Shown piece after piece: positions 33,228-41,236 of a stretch of 64,000 nucleotides of DNA. Position 1 is the first letter of the stretch, and each line of letters opens with the position of its first letter. The notes under the pieces are model-generated. The model was given only the letters and a program-made list of their open reading frames with translations, did not search any database and was not told where the DNA came from. The position numbers were made by a program, and so were the translations under genes. The stretch lies in the NCBI RefSeq assembly GCF_030269765.1, contig NZ_BSTX01000006.1:1-64000 (forward strand). Direction: 5' to 3'. This DNA is from Actinorhabdospora filicis. GTDB taxonomy: Bacteria > Actinomycetota > Actinomycetes > Mycobacteriales > Micromonosporaceae.

Positions 33228-34145
33228 TTGACTGAAGGACTGAGCGCGGGGGAGGCCGCTCGCCGACTGGGCGTCGCGGTCACCACCCTGCGCACCTGGC
33301 ACCGCCGCTACGGCCTCGGGCCCGGCGGGCACGCCGCCGGACGGCACCGCAGGTACCGCGAGGCGGACCTGGCGCGGCTGGAGCTGATGTGCCGCCTGAC
33401 CTCCCGGGGCGTCCCCGCCGCCGAGGCGGCCCGGCGAGTGAGCGCGGTACCGCCGGCCGCCCTCGGCCACGGCGCCCCCACCACCCTGGCCCCACCGCCG
33501 GGCACGCTCGTGCTGCCCATGTCCGGCGCGCCGCCCGCGCCCCCACCGGTCTCGCCCATCGCCGCCGTACGCGGACTCATCGCCGCCGCGTTCCGGCTCG
33601 ACGTCACCGCCGTCCGCGAGACCCTCGCCCGCCACCTCGCCGTCCACGGCGTCCCCGCCACCTGGGACGGGCTCCTGCGCCCCGCCCTCACCGGCGTCGG
33701 CGACCGGCACGCCGCCACCGGACGCCACGTCGAGGTCGAGCACCTCCTCTCCCGCTGCGCCGGAGAGGCCCTCGCCGCCGTCCCGCGCCCCACCGCGCCA
33801 CCCGCGCCCGTCCTGCTCGCCTGCGCCGACGACGAACAGCACAGCCTGCCCCTCGAAGCCCTCGCCGCCGCGCTCGCCGAGCGCGGGCTGTCGGTGCGGA
33901 TGCTGGGCGCGCGCGTCCCGCCCGAGGCGCTGGCCGCCGCCGTCGCCCGCACCGGCCCCGCCCTCGTCATCGTGTGGTCGCACGCCGCCGCGACCGGGGA
34001 TCCCGCGCAGCTGGCGCGGCTCCAGGCGTCCGGCGTGCTCGTCGCCGCGGCCGGGCCGGGCTGGCCCGCGCCGCCGCCGGGCGTCCTCACTCCCGCGAGC
34101 CTGGAGGAGGCGATGACCCTCGTCCTGCGCGCGGCGGATGTGTGA
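33228..34145 (+). CDS. litR: MerR family B12-binding light regulator (LitR/CarH-like)
   Basis: 305 aa from a TTG with GGAG nine bases upstream; GTG starts at 33189 and 33198 are alternatives. The MerR helix-turn-helix (AARRLGVAVTTLRTWHRRYGLGP) is followed after a Pro-rich linker by the four-helix cap and a cobalamin-binding domain with DDEQHSLPL, whose His should ligate cobalt. LitR/CarH proteins use adenosylcobalamin to sense light and release DNA when illuminated. Oddity: in the Wx9EH cap motif the Trp that stacks on the adenosyl group is His here (HAATGRHVEVEH, about residues 160-171). Probable targets are phr and itself. Confidence 0.85.
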   Translation: MTEGLSAGEAARRLGVAVTTLRTWHRRYGLGPGGHAAGRHRRYREADLARLELMCRLTSRGVPAAEAARRVSAVPPAALGHGAPTTLAPPPGTLVLPMSGAPPAPPPVSPIAAVRGLIAAAFRLDVTAVRETLARHLAVHGVPATWDGLLRPALTGVGDRHAATGRHVEVEHLLSRCAGEALAAVPRPTAPPAPVLLACADDEQHSLPLEALAAALAERGLSVRMLGARVPPEALAAAVARTGPALVIVWSHAAATGDPAQLARLQASGVLVAAAGPGWPAPPPGVLTPASLEEAMTLVLRAADV

Positions 34146-34155
34146 GAGTGCGGTC

Positions 34156-34695
34156 ATGACCAGATACGCGGCCCTCTTGCGGGGGATCAACGTGGGCGGC
34201 AAGAAGCGCGTGCCGATGGCCGAGCTGCGCGACGTCCTCAGCGGGCTCGGGTACACCGACGTCACCACGTACCTCAACAGCGGCAACGCGACCTTCACCG
34301 CCACCGGCGACGCCGCCGAGCTGACCCTGCGCGTGGAGGAGGCCCTCGCCGGGCACTTCGGGTTCCCCATCGACACCCTCGTCGTCGACGGCCCCTACCT
34401 GCGTCGCGTCATCGCCGCCTGCCCCTTCCCCGCCGACGAGCTGGAGGGCAAACAGCTCCACGTGACGTTCCTGTCGGAGGAGCCCGGCGAGCGCTTCGCG
34501 GCCGTCGACGCCGCCGCGTACGCGCCCGAGGACTACCGGCTCGGCGAGAAGGCCGTCTACCTGTACGCCCCCGACGGGCTCGGCGTGTCGAAACTCGGTG
34601 TCGAACTCGCCCGCCCGCGCCTGGTGAAGGGGCTGCGCGCGACCAGCCGCAACTGGAACACCGTGAAAGCCCTCGCGGAGATCACCGGCGCTTAG
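34156..34695 (+). CDS. DUF1697 family protein
   Basis: 179 aa, the full length of the family. It opens with YAALLRGINVGGKKRVPMAELR and has YLNSGNATF and the C-terminal TSRNWNTVKAL block that define DUF1697. Function is unknown. ATG at 34156 is used because the family starts there; it follows the B12-regulator stop by 10 bp, so it is probably in the same transcript and may be light-regulated. Confidence 0.92.
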   Translation: MTRYAALLRGINVGGKKRVPMAELRDVLSGLGYTDVTTYLNSGNATFTATGDAAELTLRVEEALAGHFGFPIDTLVVDGPYLRRVIAACPFPADELEGKQLHVTFLSEEPGERFAAVDAAAYAPEDYRLGEKAVYLYAPDGLGVSKLGVELARPRLVKGLRATSRNWNTVKALAEITGA

Positions 34696-34704
34696 GCTCA
34701 AGGT

Positions 34705-36162
34705 GTGCGCTGCCTCGTCACCGGGGCCACCGGCTATGTCGGCGGCCGGCTCGTCCCCAGACTCCTCGCGGCCGGGCATGAGGTCCGCTGCCTCACCCGC
34801 TCGCCCGACCGGCTGCGGGACGTGCCGTGGCGCGCCGACGTGGAGGTCGTCACCGGCGACGTGACCACCGGCGCCGGGCTCGGCGCGGCCATGGACGGCG
34901 TCGACGTCGTCCACTACCTCGTGCACTCCATGGGCGGGCCCGGCTTCGAGGCCGCCGACCGCGCCGGGGCCCGCAACACCGCCCGCGCCGCCGAAGCCGC
35001 CGGTGTCGGCCGGATCGTCTACCTCGGCGGGCCCGCCGTCGGCTCCACCGCCTCGGCGCACCTGCGGTCCCGGCAGGAGGTCGGGCGGATCTTCCTCGAC
35101 GCGCCCGTCCCGGCGGTGGTGCTGCGTGCCGCGGTCATCATCGGCTCCGGCTCGGCGTCCTTCGAGATGCTGCGGCACCTCACCGAACGCCTGCCGGTCA
35201 TGGTGACGCCCCGCTGGGTCCGCAACCGCGTGCAGCCCATCGCCGTCCGCGACGTCCTCCACTACCTCGTCGCCGCCACCGACGCGTTCCCCCCGGACGT
35301 CGACCGCGCCTTCGACATCGGCGGGCCCGACGTCCTCGCCTACGCCGACATGATCGCCGGATACGCGCGCGTGGCCGGACTGCGCGGGCGCGTCCTGCTG
35401 CCGGTCGGCGTCCTCAGCCCCGGGCTGTCGGCGCACTGGGTGGGGCTGGTGACGCCGGTGCCGAACGCGATCGCGCGGCCGCTCGTCGCCGGGCTCGTCC
35501 ACGAGGCGGTCTGCCGCGAACACGACATCGCCCGGTATGTCCCTGACTCGCCCGGCGGGCTCACCGGCTTCGAGACCGCCGTGCGGCTGGCGCTGCGCCG
35601 CGTCCGCGACGCCGACGTGGAGACCAGCTGGGTCAACGCGCCCGTCCTCGGCGCGCCCGCCGAACCACTGCCCTCCGATCCCGCGTGGTCGGGCGGGACG
35701 GTGTACACCGACGTCCGGCAGCGCGACGTGGCCGCCCCGCCCGAGCGCCTGTGGCGGGTCATCGAGGCCATCGGCGGCGGCAACGGCTGGCACTCCTTTC
35801 CCCTCGCGTGGGCCGCGCGCGGCTGGCTCGACCGCGCCGTCGGCGGCGTCGGACTCCGCCGCGGCCGCCGCGACCCCCGGCGACTGCGCGTCGGCGAGGC
35901 CCTCGACTTCTGGCGCGTGGAGGAACTCGTCCCCGGCGAGCTGCTGCGCCTGCGCGCCGAGATGCGCCTGCCCGGCCGCGCGTGGCTCGAACTGCGCGCG
36001 GAACCGGCCGGGGACGGCGGCAGCCGCTACCGGCAGCGGGCGGTGTTCCTGCCGCGCGGGATCGCGGGGCACGCGTACTGGGCGGCGGTGTGGCCGTTCC
36101 ACGCGGTGGTGTTCGGGGGGATGGCGCGGAACATCGCGCGGGCGGCGGAGGGGGAGGGGTGA
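34705..36162 (+). CDS. SDR (NAD-binding) - DUF2867 fusion protein
   Basis: 485 aa from a GTG start. The N-terminal 300 residues form an atypical SDR with GATGYVGG (residues 7-14); the C-terminal 150 (VYTDVRQRDVAAPPERLW onward, FWRVEEL) are DUF2867, a SRPBCC-like ligand-binding fold. Such fusions occur beside photolyase and carotenoid-type light loci in actinobacteria; the substrate may be a membrane lipid or quinone. It follows DUF1697 by 9 bp. No terminator is visible before the repeat tract. Confidence 0.88.
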   Translation: MRCLVTGATGYVGGRLVPRLLAAGHEVRCLTRSPDRLRDVPWRADVEVVTGDVTTGAGLGAAMDGVDVVHYLVHSMGGPGFEAADRAGARNTARAAEAAGVGRIVYLGGPAVGSTASAHLRSRQEVGRIFLDAPVPAVVLRAAVIIGSGSASFEMLRHLTERLPVMVTPRWVRNRVQPIAVRDVLHYLVAATDAFPPDVDRAFDIGGPDVLAYADMIAGYARVAGLRGRVLLPVGVLSPGLSAHWVGLVTPVPNAIARPLVAGLVHEAVCREHDIARYVPDSPGGLTGFETAVRLALRRVRDADVETSWVNAPVLGAPAEPLPSDPAWSGGTVYTDVRQRDVAAPPERLWRVIEAIGGGNGWHSFPLAWAARGWLDRAVGGVGLRRGRRDPRRLRVGEALDFWRVEELVPGELLRLRAEMRLPGRAWLELRAEPAGDGGSRYRQRAVFLPRGIAGHAYWAAVWPFHAVVFGGMARNIARAAEGEG

Positions 36163-36374
36163 GGGGGTTGGGCGCGGTGTCGGGCCGGGTCGGGTCGGGT
36201 CGATGGGGCGTATGTCGCGCGTGACCTGCGGAAACGGGGCGGGACGGTGATGTCTCCGCAGCGCGATGGCCATCCGCTCACGGGGCTTGCCGGGGCGGCG
36301 CGGGTGGGGGACATCGCGGCGGTGCCGTCGGGGGGTGGGTGGGGCGGGGTGGACCTGGGGTGGGACGAGGCGCC

Positions 36375-36507
36375 GCAAGCCCCCAAGCCCGCAAGCCAGG
36401 CTCGCAAGCCGCAAGCCCGCAAGCCCGCAAGCCCGCGGGCCTGCAAGCCCCCAAGCCCGCAAGCCGCAAGACCGCGTGCAGGCCCGCAAGCCAAGCCCGC
36501 AAGCTCC
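36375..36507. repeat. Degenerate GCAAGCCC tandem array
   Basis: About 14 imperfect copies of an 8-9 base unit, GCAAGCCC or CCAAGCCC, in a row. Confidence 0.8.
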
Positions 36508-36514
36508 AATGACT

Positions 36515-36570
36515 CTGTGAGCTGTGAGCTGTGAGCTGTGAGCTGTGAGCTGTGAGCTGTGAGCTGTGAG
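36515..36570. repeat. Eight perfect CTGTGAG repeats
   Basis: A 7-bp unit repeated eight times without error, 56 bp in total. The perfect copies suggest recent expansion. Confidence 0.95.
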
Positions 36571-36743
36571 CCCTGACCCGTGACCAGGGTTCGTGACTCT
36601 CGCAGAGCAACGGCGGCGTCGTGTGGCGGTGGCCTTCGGTGCAGCGCATCGCACGATGCCTACTTGCAGCACGTGACCTTGCCGTATGTGGCGAGTACGC
36701 CGCATCGTGTGGTGCGTGGTGTGAGTGGCTCGGCCAGCGTGCA

Positions 36744-36976
36744 GGTTCGGCGCTGCGCACGTCGCGCGTGACCTGCTGAAACACTGCCCCTGCCCCTGCC
36801 CCTGCCCCTGCCCCAGGCCAGGCGGTGCGGGGCGGGATGGCGCGGTGCGGGGCGGGTTGCGGCTCTGTGATGTTGCGGCGCGGCCCTGGTCGCATGGCGA
36901 GCGTGTGGCGGTGCCGTGGTCCGTGCTGGTTCGGCGGTGCGCACGTCGCGCGTGACCTGCTGAAACACTGCCCCTG
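36744..36976. repeat. 49-bp direct repeat pair
   Basis: Copies at 36744-36792 and 36928-36976 differ at one base and contain GCACGTCGCGCGTGACCTGC. They are 184 bp apart. The first runs into five TGCCCC units (36785-36814), the second into GGCGA repeats. A 22-bp related piece lies at 36214. Confidence 0.85.
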
Positions 36977-37336
36977 GCGAGGCGAGGCGAGGCGGGGCGG
37001 GGCGCGGCTCCGTGACGTGGCGGCGCGGCCTCGGCGGGATGGCGCTGGTGCTGCGGTGCGGCGGTGCCGTGGTCCGCGCGGGTTCGGGCCGTGGGTGAGG
37101 GTGGCGTGTGTGTGGTGGCGTGACCTGGGCGGGCTGGCCGTGACCCGGGTGGGCGATGCGGTGCCTTCGTCGCATGGGCGCATGGGCGCATGCGCGGCCT
37201 GGGCGGCTCGGCCTCGTCCCGAGTCGGCGGGTTCGGTGCCGCGTGTGGTCTCGCGAACCCGACATCCGTCACACACCCGGGCGGTCCCACCTCGCCCTCG
37301 GGCATCATTGCCTTCGAACCGACAGGGGGACACGAA

Positions 37337-38554
37337 GTGAGCGAGAACCTGGTCACCGCGGCCGCCCACCGCGTTCTGGCCGCCACCGACCGGGATCTCG
37401 ATCTCGCGCTCGACCTCGGCGCGTCCACGCTCGCCGCGTCCGAGGCGTCCTGGCCCGGGGTGGGCCGGCAGTTGCTCGCGCACGCCGAGTCCGAGCTCGG
37501 GCGGCTCTGGGACGCCGGGTGGCGCCCCGCCGATCTCGCGCGGGTCGCGCGTCGTGAGCTGGCCGCCGTCCATGTGGCGCTCGCCGTCGACTTGATCGCC
37601 GCCGAGGGGCGCCGGCATGCTCCGGCGGTGCTGGACCGGCGCTGGCTGGGTGAGCTGCGCGAGCTGTCCGCCGACGTGTGGTGGGACGGCGATGACGCGT
37701 ACCTGCCCGGATTCGCCGCGGCGCACCGGCTCGACCGGTTCGCGATCGCCACCGCCGTCCTCGAACTGCTGCGTGTGTGGGGGCTGCTGCCCGTCATCAC
37801 TCCCGTGGGCGCGGCTCCGGGGGGTGCGCCGCGCCGCGCGTCGGAGCCGGTCACCGGCGACTCGCCGATGCTGGCGCGGATCCGCGCGCTGCTGGCGAAG
37901 GCCGAGTCCACCGACTTCCCGCAGGAGGCCGAGGCGCTCACCGGCAAGGCGCAGGAGCTGATGGCCCGCCACAGCATCGACGAGGCCCGCCTCGCCGCCG
38001 GGCACGCGTCCCCCGACGCGCCCGCCGCGCTGCGGATCGGCGTCGACGCGCCCTACGACGGCCCGAAGACGATGCTGCTGGATGCGGTGGCCGACGCCAA
38101 CCGCTGCCGCGCGGTGTGGTCGAAGGAGTTCGGTTTCTGCACCGTCATCGGCTTCGACGCCGACCTGGACGCCGTCGACCTGCTCTACACCTCGCTGCTG
38201 GTGCAGGCCACCGCCGCGATGTCCCGCGCGGGCGACGCCCACCACCGGCACGGCGCCGCGCGCACGAAGTCGTTCCGGCACTCGTTCCTGGTGGCCTACG
38301 CGACCCGCATCCGCGAACGCCTCTCGGCGGCGACCGAGAGCGCGGTGGAGGAAGCCGTCGCGGAAACGGCGGACTCCGATCTCCTGCCCGTGCTCGCCGC
38401 GCGCGAGGAGAAGGTCGACAAGGCCGTCGACGCGATGTTCGGCCGCCTGCGCTCCCAGCGCGTACGCGTGCGAGACGGCCACGGCTGGGCCGCCGGACGC
38501 GAGGCCGCCGACCGCGCGGCACTGCGGGGGAGCGCGGGAGCGGTACGGGGATAG
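37337..38554 (+). CDS. DUF2786 domain protein
   Basis: 405 aa from a GTG start with GGGGGA upstream. The DUF2786 core (MLARIRALLAKAESTDFPQEAEA, then a KAQELMARHSID segment) lies at about residues 178-215; the C-terminal part (RHGAARTKSFRHSFLVAYATRIRERL) is usual for longer members and includes His residues that could bind metal. Function is unknown; members are common in actinobacteria and phages. It stands alone between two repeat tracts. Confidence 0.87.
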   Translation: MSENLVTAAAHRVLAATDRDLDLALDLGASTLAASEASWPGVGRQLLAHAESELGRLWDAGWRPADLARVARRELAAVHVALAVDLIAAEGRRHAPAVLDRRWLGELRELSADVWWDGDDAYLPGFAAAHRLDRFAIATAVLELLRVWGLLPVITPVGAAPGGAPRRASEPVTGDSPMLARIRALLAKAESTDFPQEAEALTGKAQELMARHSIDEARLAAGHASPDAPAALRIGVDAPYDGPKTMLLDAVADANRCRAVWSKEFGFCTVIGFDADLDAVDLLYTSLLVQATAAMSRAGDAHHRHGAARTKSFRHSFLVAYATRIRERLSAATESAVEEAVAETADSDLLPVLAAREEKVDKAVDAMFGRLRSQRVRVRDGHGWAAGREAADRAALRGSAGAVRG

Positions 38555-38580
38555 CGGGACAGAGGGCAGGGCAGGGCTGA

Positions 38581-38674
38581 GTCGAGCCGGACCGGGTCGA
38601 GCCGGGCCGGGCCGGGCTGGATCGGGTCGAGCCGGGCCGGGCTGGATCGGGTCGAGCCGAGCCGAGCCGAGCCA
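38581..38674. repeat. Tandem repeat of a ~25-bp GGGTCGAGCCGGG unit
   Basis: Two full copies and several partial copies of a unit beginning GGATCGGGTCGAGCCGG, ending in a run of GAGCC units. Confidence 0.8.
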
Positions 38675-39040
38675 CATTGCACGGCGCCACCTCGCGCCGG
38701 GCCGTGTTGGCCCGCCCCCGCCGAGTCAGGTAGTGCGTGCCGGGCCGGGCGGAGCTGCGCCGAGTCGTAGGGCCGGGGCAGGTCACGCGACAGGCCGACC
38801 GGGCGCTGCCGAGCCGACCCACGCCGCACGAGGCCGGGGTGGGCTGGGCCGGATCACCTGACGCGAGGTCACGGAAGCCCAGGCCCCGGCTCAGACCACG
38901 GCCCAGGCCGCATAAGCCCAGGTCACGCAGCGGTATTCCACGCCGCGCTGAGCTGAGCCTTGCACGCGGCACCGGGCCGCACCAGGCGCAAGCCCAGACC
39001 ACGCGACACCACGGCACGCCGAGGCGGGCCACATGACGCC

Positions 39041-39640
39041 ACGCCGGGTGGTGCCGAGCCGAGCCCGAGCGGGCCTTGCCTCACCTCGCCGTGGCGCCGC
39101 GATGAGCGGGCCGAGGCCGTGACAGCAGCCGCTCCGGGCTGCGCGCCACGCGAAGCGACGCCACGCCACGCGAAGCGACGCCACGCCACGCCACGCCACG
39201 CGAAGCGACGCCACGCCACGCCACGCGAGGTGGCGCCGAACCGAGCCGTGCGGTGGGAGGCCGCACCGAGCCACGCCAAGTCACGCGATGCCAGGCGGCA
39301 CCGGCCGGGCCGTACCGGCTCAAGTCACACGAAGCCCCGCGCCACCTCATGTGAAGCGCGGCGCCGGGTGACGCCGAGCCGAGCCCGAGCGGGCTTGCCT
39401 CATCTCGCCGGGACGCGCCGAGTTGGGCCGTGCCGAGCCGGGTCCGTGGCAGCAGCCGCTCCGGGCTGCGCGCCACGCGAAGCGACGCCACGCCACGCGA
39501 GGTGGCGCCGAACCGAGCCGTGCGGTGGGAGGCCGCACCGAGCCACGCCAAGTCACGCGATGCCAGGCGGCACCGGCCGGGCCGTACCGGCTCAAATCAC
39601 ACGAAGCCCCACTTCACGCCATGTGAAGCGCGGCGCCGCG
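39041..39640. repeat. Tandem ~320-bp duplication
   Basis: Copy one is 39041-39360 and copy two 39361-39640. Both start CGCCGGGTG and share the block from GCAGCAGCCGCTCC through AGGTGGCGCCGAACC to GTGAAGCGCGGCG. Copy one carries about 57 bp more because of extra GAAGCGACGCCACGCC units, so the inner array has changed length since the duplication. Confidence 0.85.
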
Positions 39641-40020
39641 TGGCCGCTGCCCCGGGGATCGCGCCACCCGGCCAGGTGCGGTGCGGCCTGGGCTTGGGCG
39701 GTTCGGCCTGGTGAAGCGTGCCGTCCTGGGATCGCGCCACCCGGCTGGGCGTGACGCGGCCCGGTGCAGTCTGGGTTCGGGTGGCTCGGGTGGTGGAGCG
39801 CGCCGCCCGGGATCGTCTCCCTGGCCGGGCGTGACGCGGCCCGCTGTGGCCAGGTGCGGTGCTCGGCCCGGCCAACCGCACCGCCAGTGGCGGCTCGCCA
39901 CGGCATGGTGCCGCGTGGCCTCCCCACATCGTCGGTGCCGGTGCCGGTGCCAGTGCCGGTGTAGGCGTCCGCGTCGGGCGGGTACGCGAGCTGGTCCACA
40001 TGCTGGACACGGGCGAACAT
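39592..40020 (-). CDS. Doubtful ORF downstream of a Zur-like box
   Basis: 142 codons. Only the first 30 or so residues (ATG at 40020 with GGGGGTGG upstream) look like coding sequence; after a TG-rich repeat of Thr/Gly the frame runs into GC repeats and low-complexity peptide. It starts 21 bp from the Zur-like box, so it may be the stub of a zinc-regulated gene. Low confidence. Confidence 0.2.
   Translation of the reverse strand: MFARVQHVDQLAYPPDADAYTGTGTGTGTDDVGRPRGTMPWRAATGGAVGRAEHRTWPQRAASRPARETIPGGALHHPSHPNPDCTGPRHAQPGGAIPGRHASPGRTAQAQAAPHLAGWRDPRGSGHAAPRFTWREVGLRVI
39656..39880. repeat. Three diverged ~75-85-bp repeats
   Basis: Units starting GGGATCGCGCCACCCGG at about 39656 and 39728 and a diverged GGGATCGTCTCCC at 39810; the later two share GGGCGTGACGCGGCCCG. 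Confidence 0.6.
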
Positions 40021-40041
40021 CCACCCCCGAGGGGATAGAAC

Positions 40042-40056
40042 TGATAACCATTCTCA
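40042..40056. promoter_or_regulatory. Zur-like zinc-repressor box
   Basis: TGATAACCATTCTCA is a palindrome matching the actinobacterial Zur pattern TGATAATCATTATCA at 13 of 15 positions. No intact zinc-related gene follows on either strand. Confidence 0.45.
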
Positions 40057-40060
40057 CCTA

Positions 40061-41236
40061 CACTGGCGGCAACGCGCTTCCGTCGCCAGGGCGCGCCGCC
40101 GCCCCGGGTCTTACTCCCAGAGGCCCGGAGCGGCCGGGGGTGGGTCACGGCCGGCCGCGGGTCATCGGCTCGGCATATCGCCGGAGTCCGCCGGAAATCC
40201 CGCCGCCACCTCCACTCCACCCACTGCCGCACTCGCCACTCCACCCGCAAGTGCGCGCGAATCCGCATCCGCGAAAATTCCCGCCCGCGAGCCGGTGGGC
40301 CGAACCGCCCGTCGGGTTCGATCGGCGGGTGGGGCCAGGTGTGATCGGGCCCGGTGATCACCCATTCCGGAGTGATCAATCCGCTCCCCGGCGCCAATGT
40401 TGATCATTGTCGGGCCGTCGCGTTCCGGGCCGGACTCGGCCTTTAGTGGGACGCCGTCGCGCCCCTCGCGGCGGTGGTTCCGCTACGCGCCGCACCGCCT
40501 CGACGTTCGGCCAAATTGCGCGAAATCCGCATGAACCACCGATGGTGGCCATGGCGGAATTGCGCGGGCAAAGTCCAAAAAGATCAACTCTGCGGGCTTT
40601 ATCGGATAATATCCTGGACTGATCCCGGCCCGATCGGGAGGTGCTGTCGCAAGGATGCGGTGATGCAGTTTTGAGGACGGTGCGGCGGTAGTCTGCGGGG
40701 TATGCCGGATTCTGGGCGTCCGAAGAGTGGTGATGTCGGCGTTCCGCAACACAAATGTAACCGACCGCGATCGGTAACCGGAAGGACCACCGTCACCTTC
40801 ACCGTTCAGAGTTCTCCCGGCCACCGGTTCACTGAACTGATCATGAAGGCGCAGGTACCGCCGTTCCGTCGGAGCGGGGACGCTGGGTCGGCCCCGGCGG
40901 GTCCGTCCGGGGCCGGGACGGCGGGGCCGCGCCCGCGGTGGGCTCGCGCGCCATTAACCCTTGCCCGAATGGGTGAACGCGCGACTGTGAAGATCACTTC
41001 GGATCCGGTACTCAGTGGTAGTGCGGACGTATTCATAAAGTGTGGCCGCACGCCCGGCAAAAAGAGTCGAACGAGTTCTTTCGGCGGCCCGCCGATTGGG
41101 TGATAATCGACCTCCTGTCGAAGGTCGTATGCCTTCGATAATCGAATCGTTCCAGGTGGTCGTCCACGGGGGTGGCGGCCCGATGGGCCATGTTCGCACG
41201 CGAGATTTATGTCGCCACGATAGCGAGGAAGCTACG
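40061..41236. other. Gene-free stretch before the SARP gene
   Basis: About 1.2 kb with no convincing gene. Base composition is less GC-rich than nearby coding DNA, notably at 40510-40680 and 40970-41150. It contains three TGATCA hexamers at 40355, 40373 and 40401, a GGTGATCACC palindrome, and the SARP upstream inverted repeat. It may hold decayed genes or regulatory DNA. Confidence 0.55.
41118..41138. promoter_or_regulatory. Inverted repeat upstream of the SARP gene
   Basis: TCGAAGG-N7-CCTTCGA, perfect 7-bp arms, flanked by two copies of GATAATCGA (41102 and 41137). It lies about 100 bp before the SARP start and could be an operator. Confidence 0.45.

Larger units (their letters stand above)
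36163..37336. other. Repeat-rich intergenic tract, left side
   Basis: About 1.17 kb without a credible gene between the SDR-DUF2867 and DUF2786 genes. It holds a GCAAGCCC array, eight perfect CTGTGAG repeats, TGCCCC repeats, two copies of a 49-bp segment and a third partial copy at 36214-36235. Reading frames here encode low-complexity peptides and are not genes. The DUF2786 promoter should be near 37260-37330. Confidence 0.7.
38555..39880. other. Repeat-rich noncoding tract, right side
   Basis: No credible gene in this stretch after the DUF2786 gene. It is made of GC-rich repeats: a 25-bp CGGGTCGAGCCGGGC-type array near 38581-38674, many ACGCCACGCG units, a tandem ~320-bp duplication and a ~80-bp family at 39656-39880. 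Long reading frames on the minus strand are low-complexity and are not annotated. Confidence 0.7.

Noticed and set aside
36375..36570. Possible CRISPR array
   Set aside because: Units of 7-9 bp are contiguous with no unique spacers, and no cas genes are present.
36163..40400. Many reading frames inside the repeat tracts
   Set aside because: They encode low-complexity peptides (for example runs like WRGVAWRRFAWRG) that follow the DNA repeats on either strand, with no ribosome sites or families.
41040..41100. tRNA-like segment near GAGTCGAACGAG
   Set aside because: No acceptor stem or cloverleaf could be drawn; no tRNA gene was found in the window.
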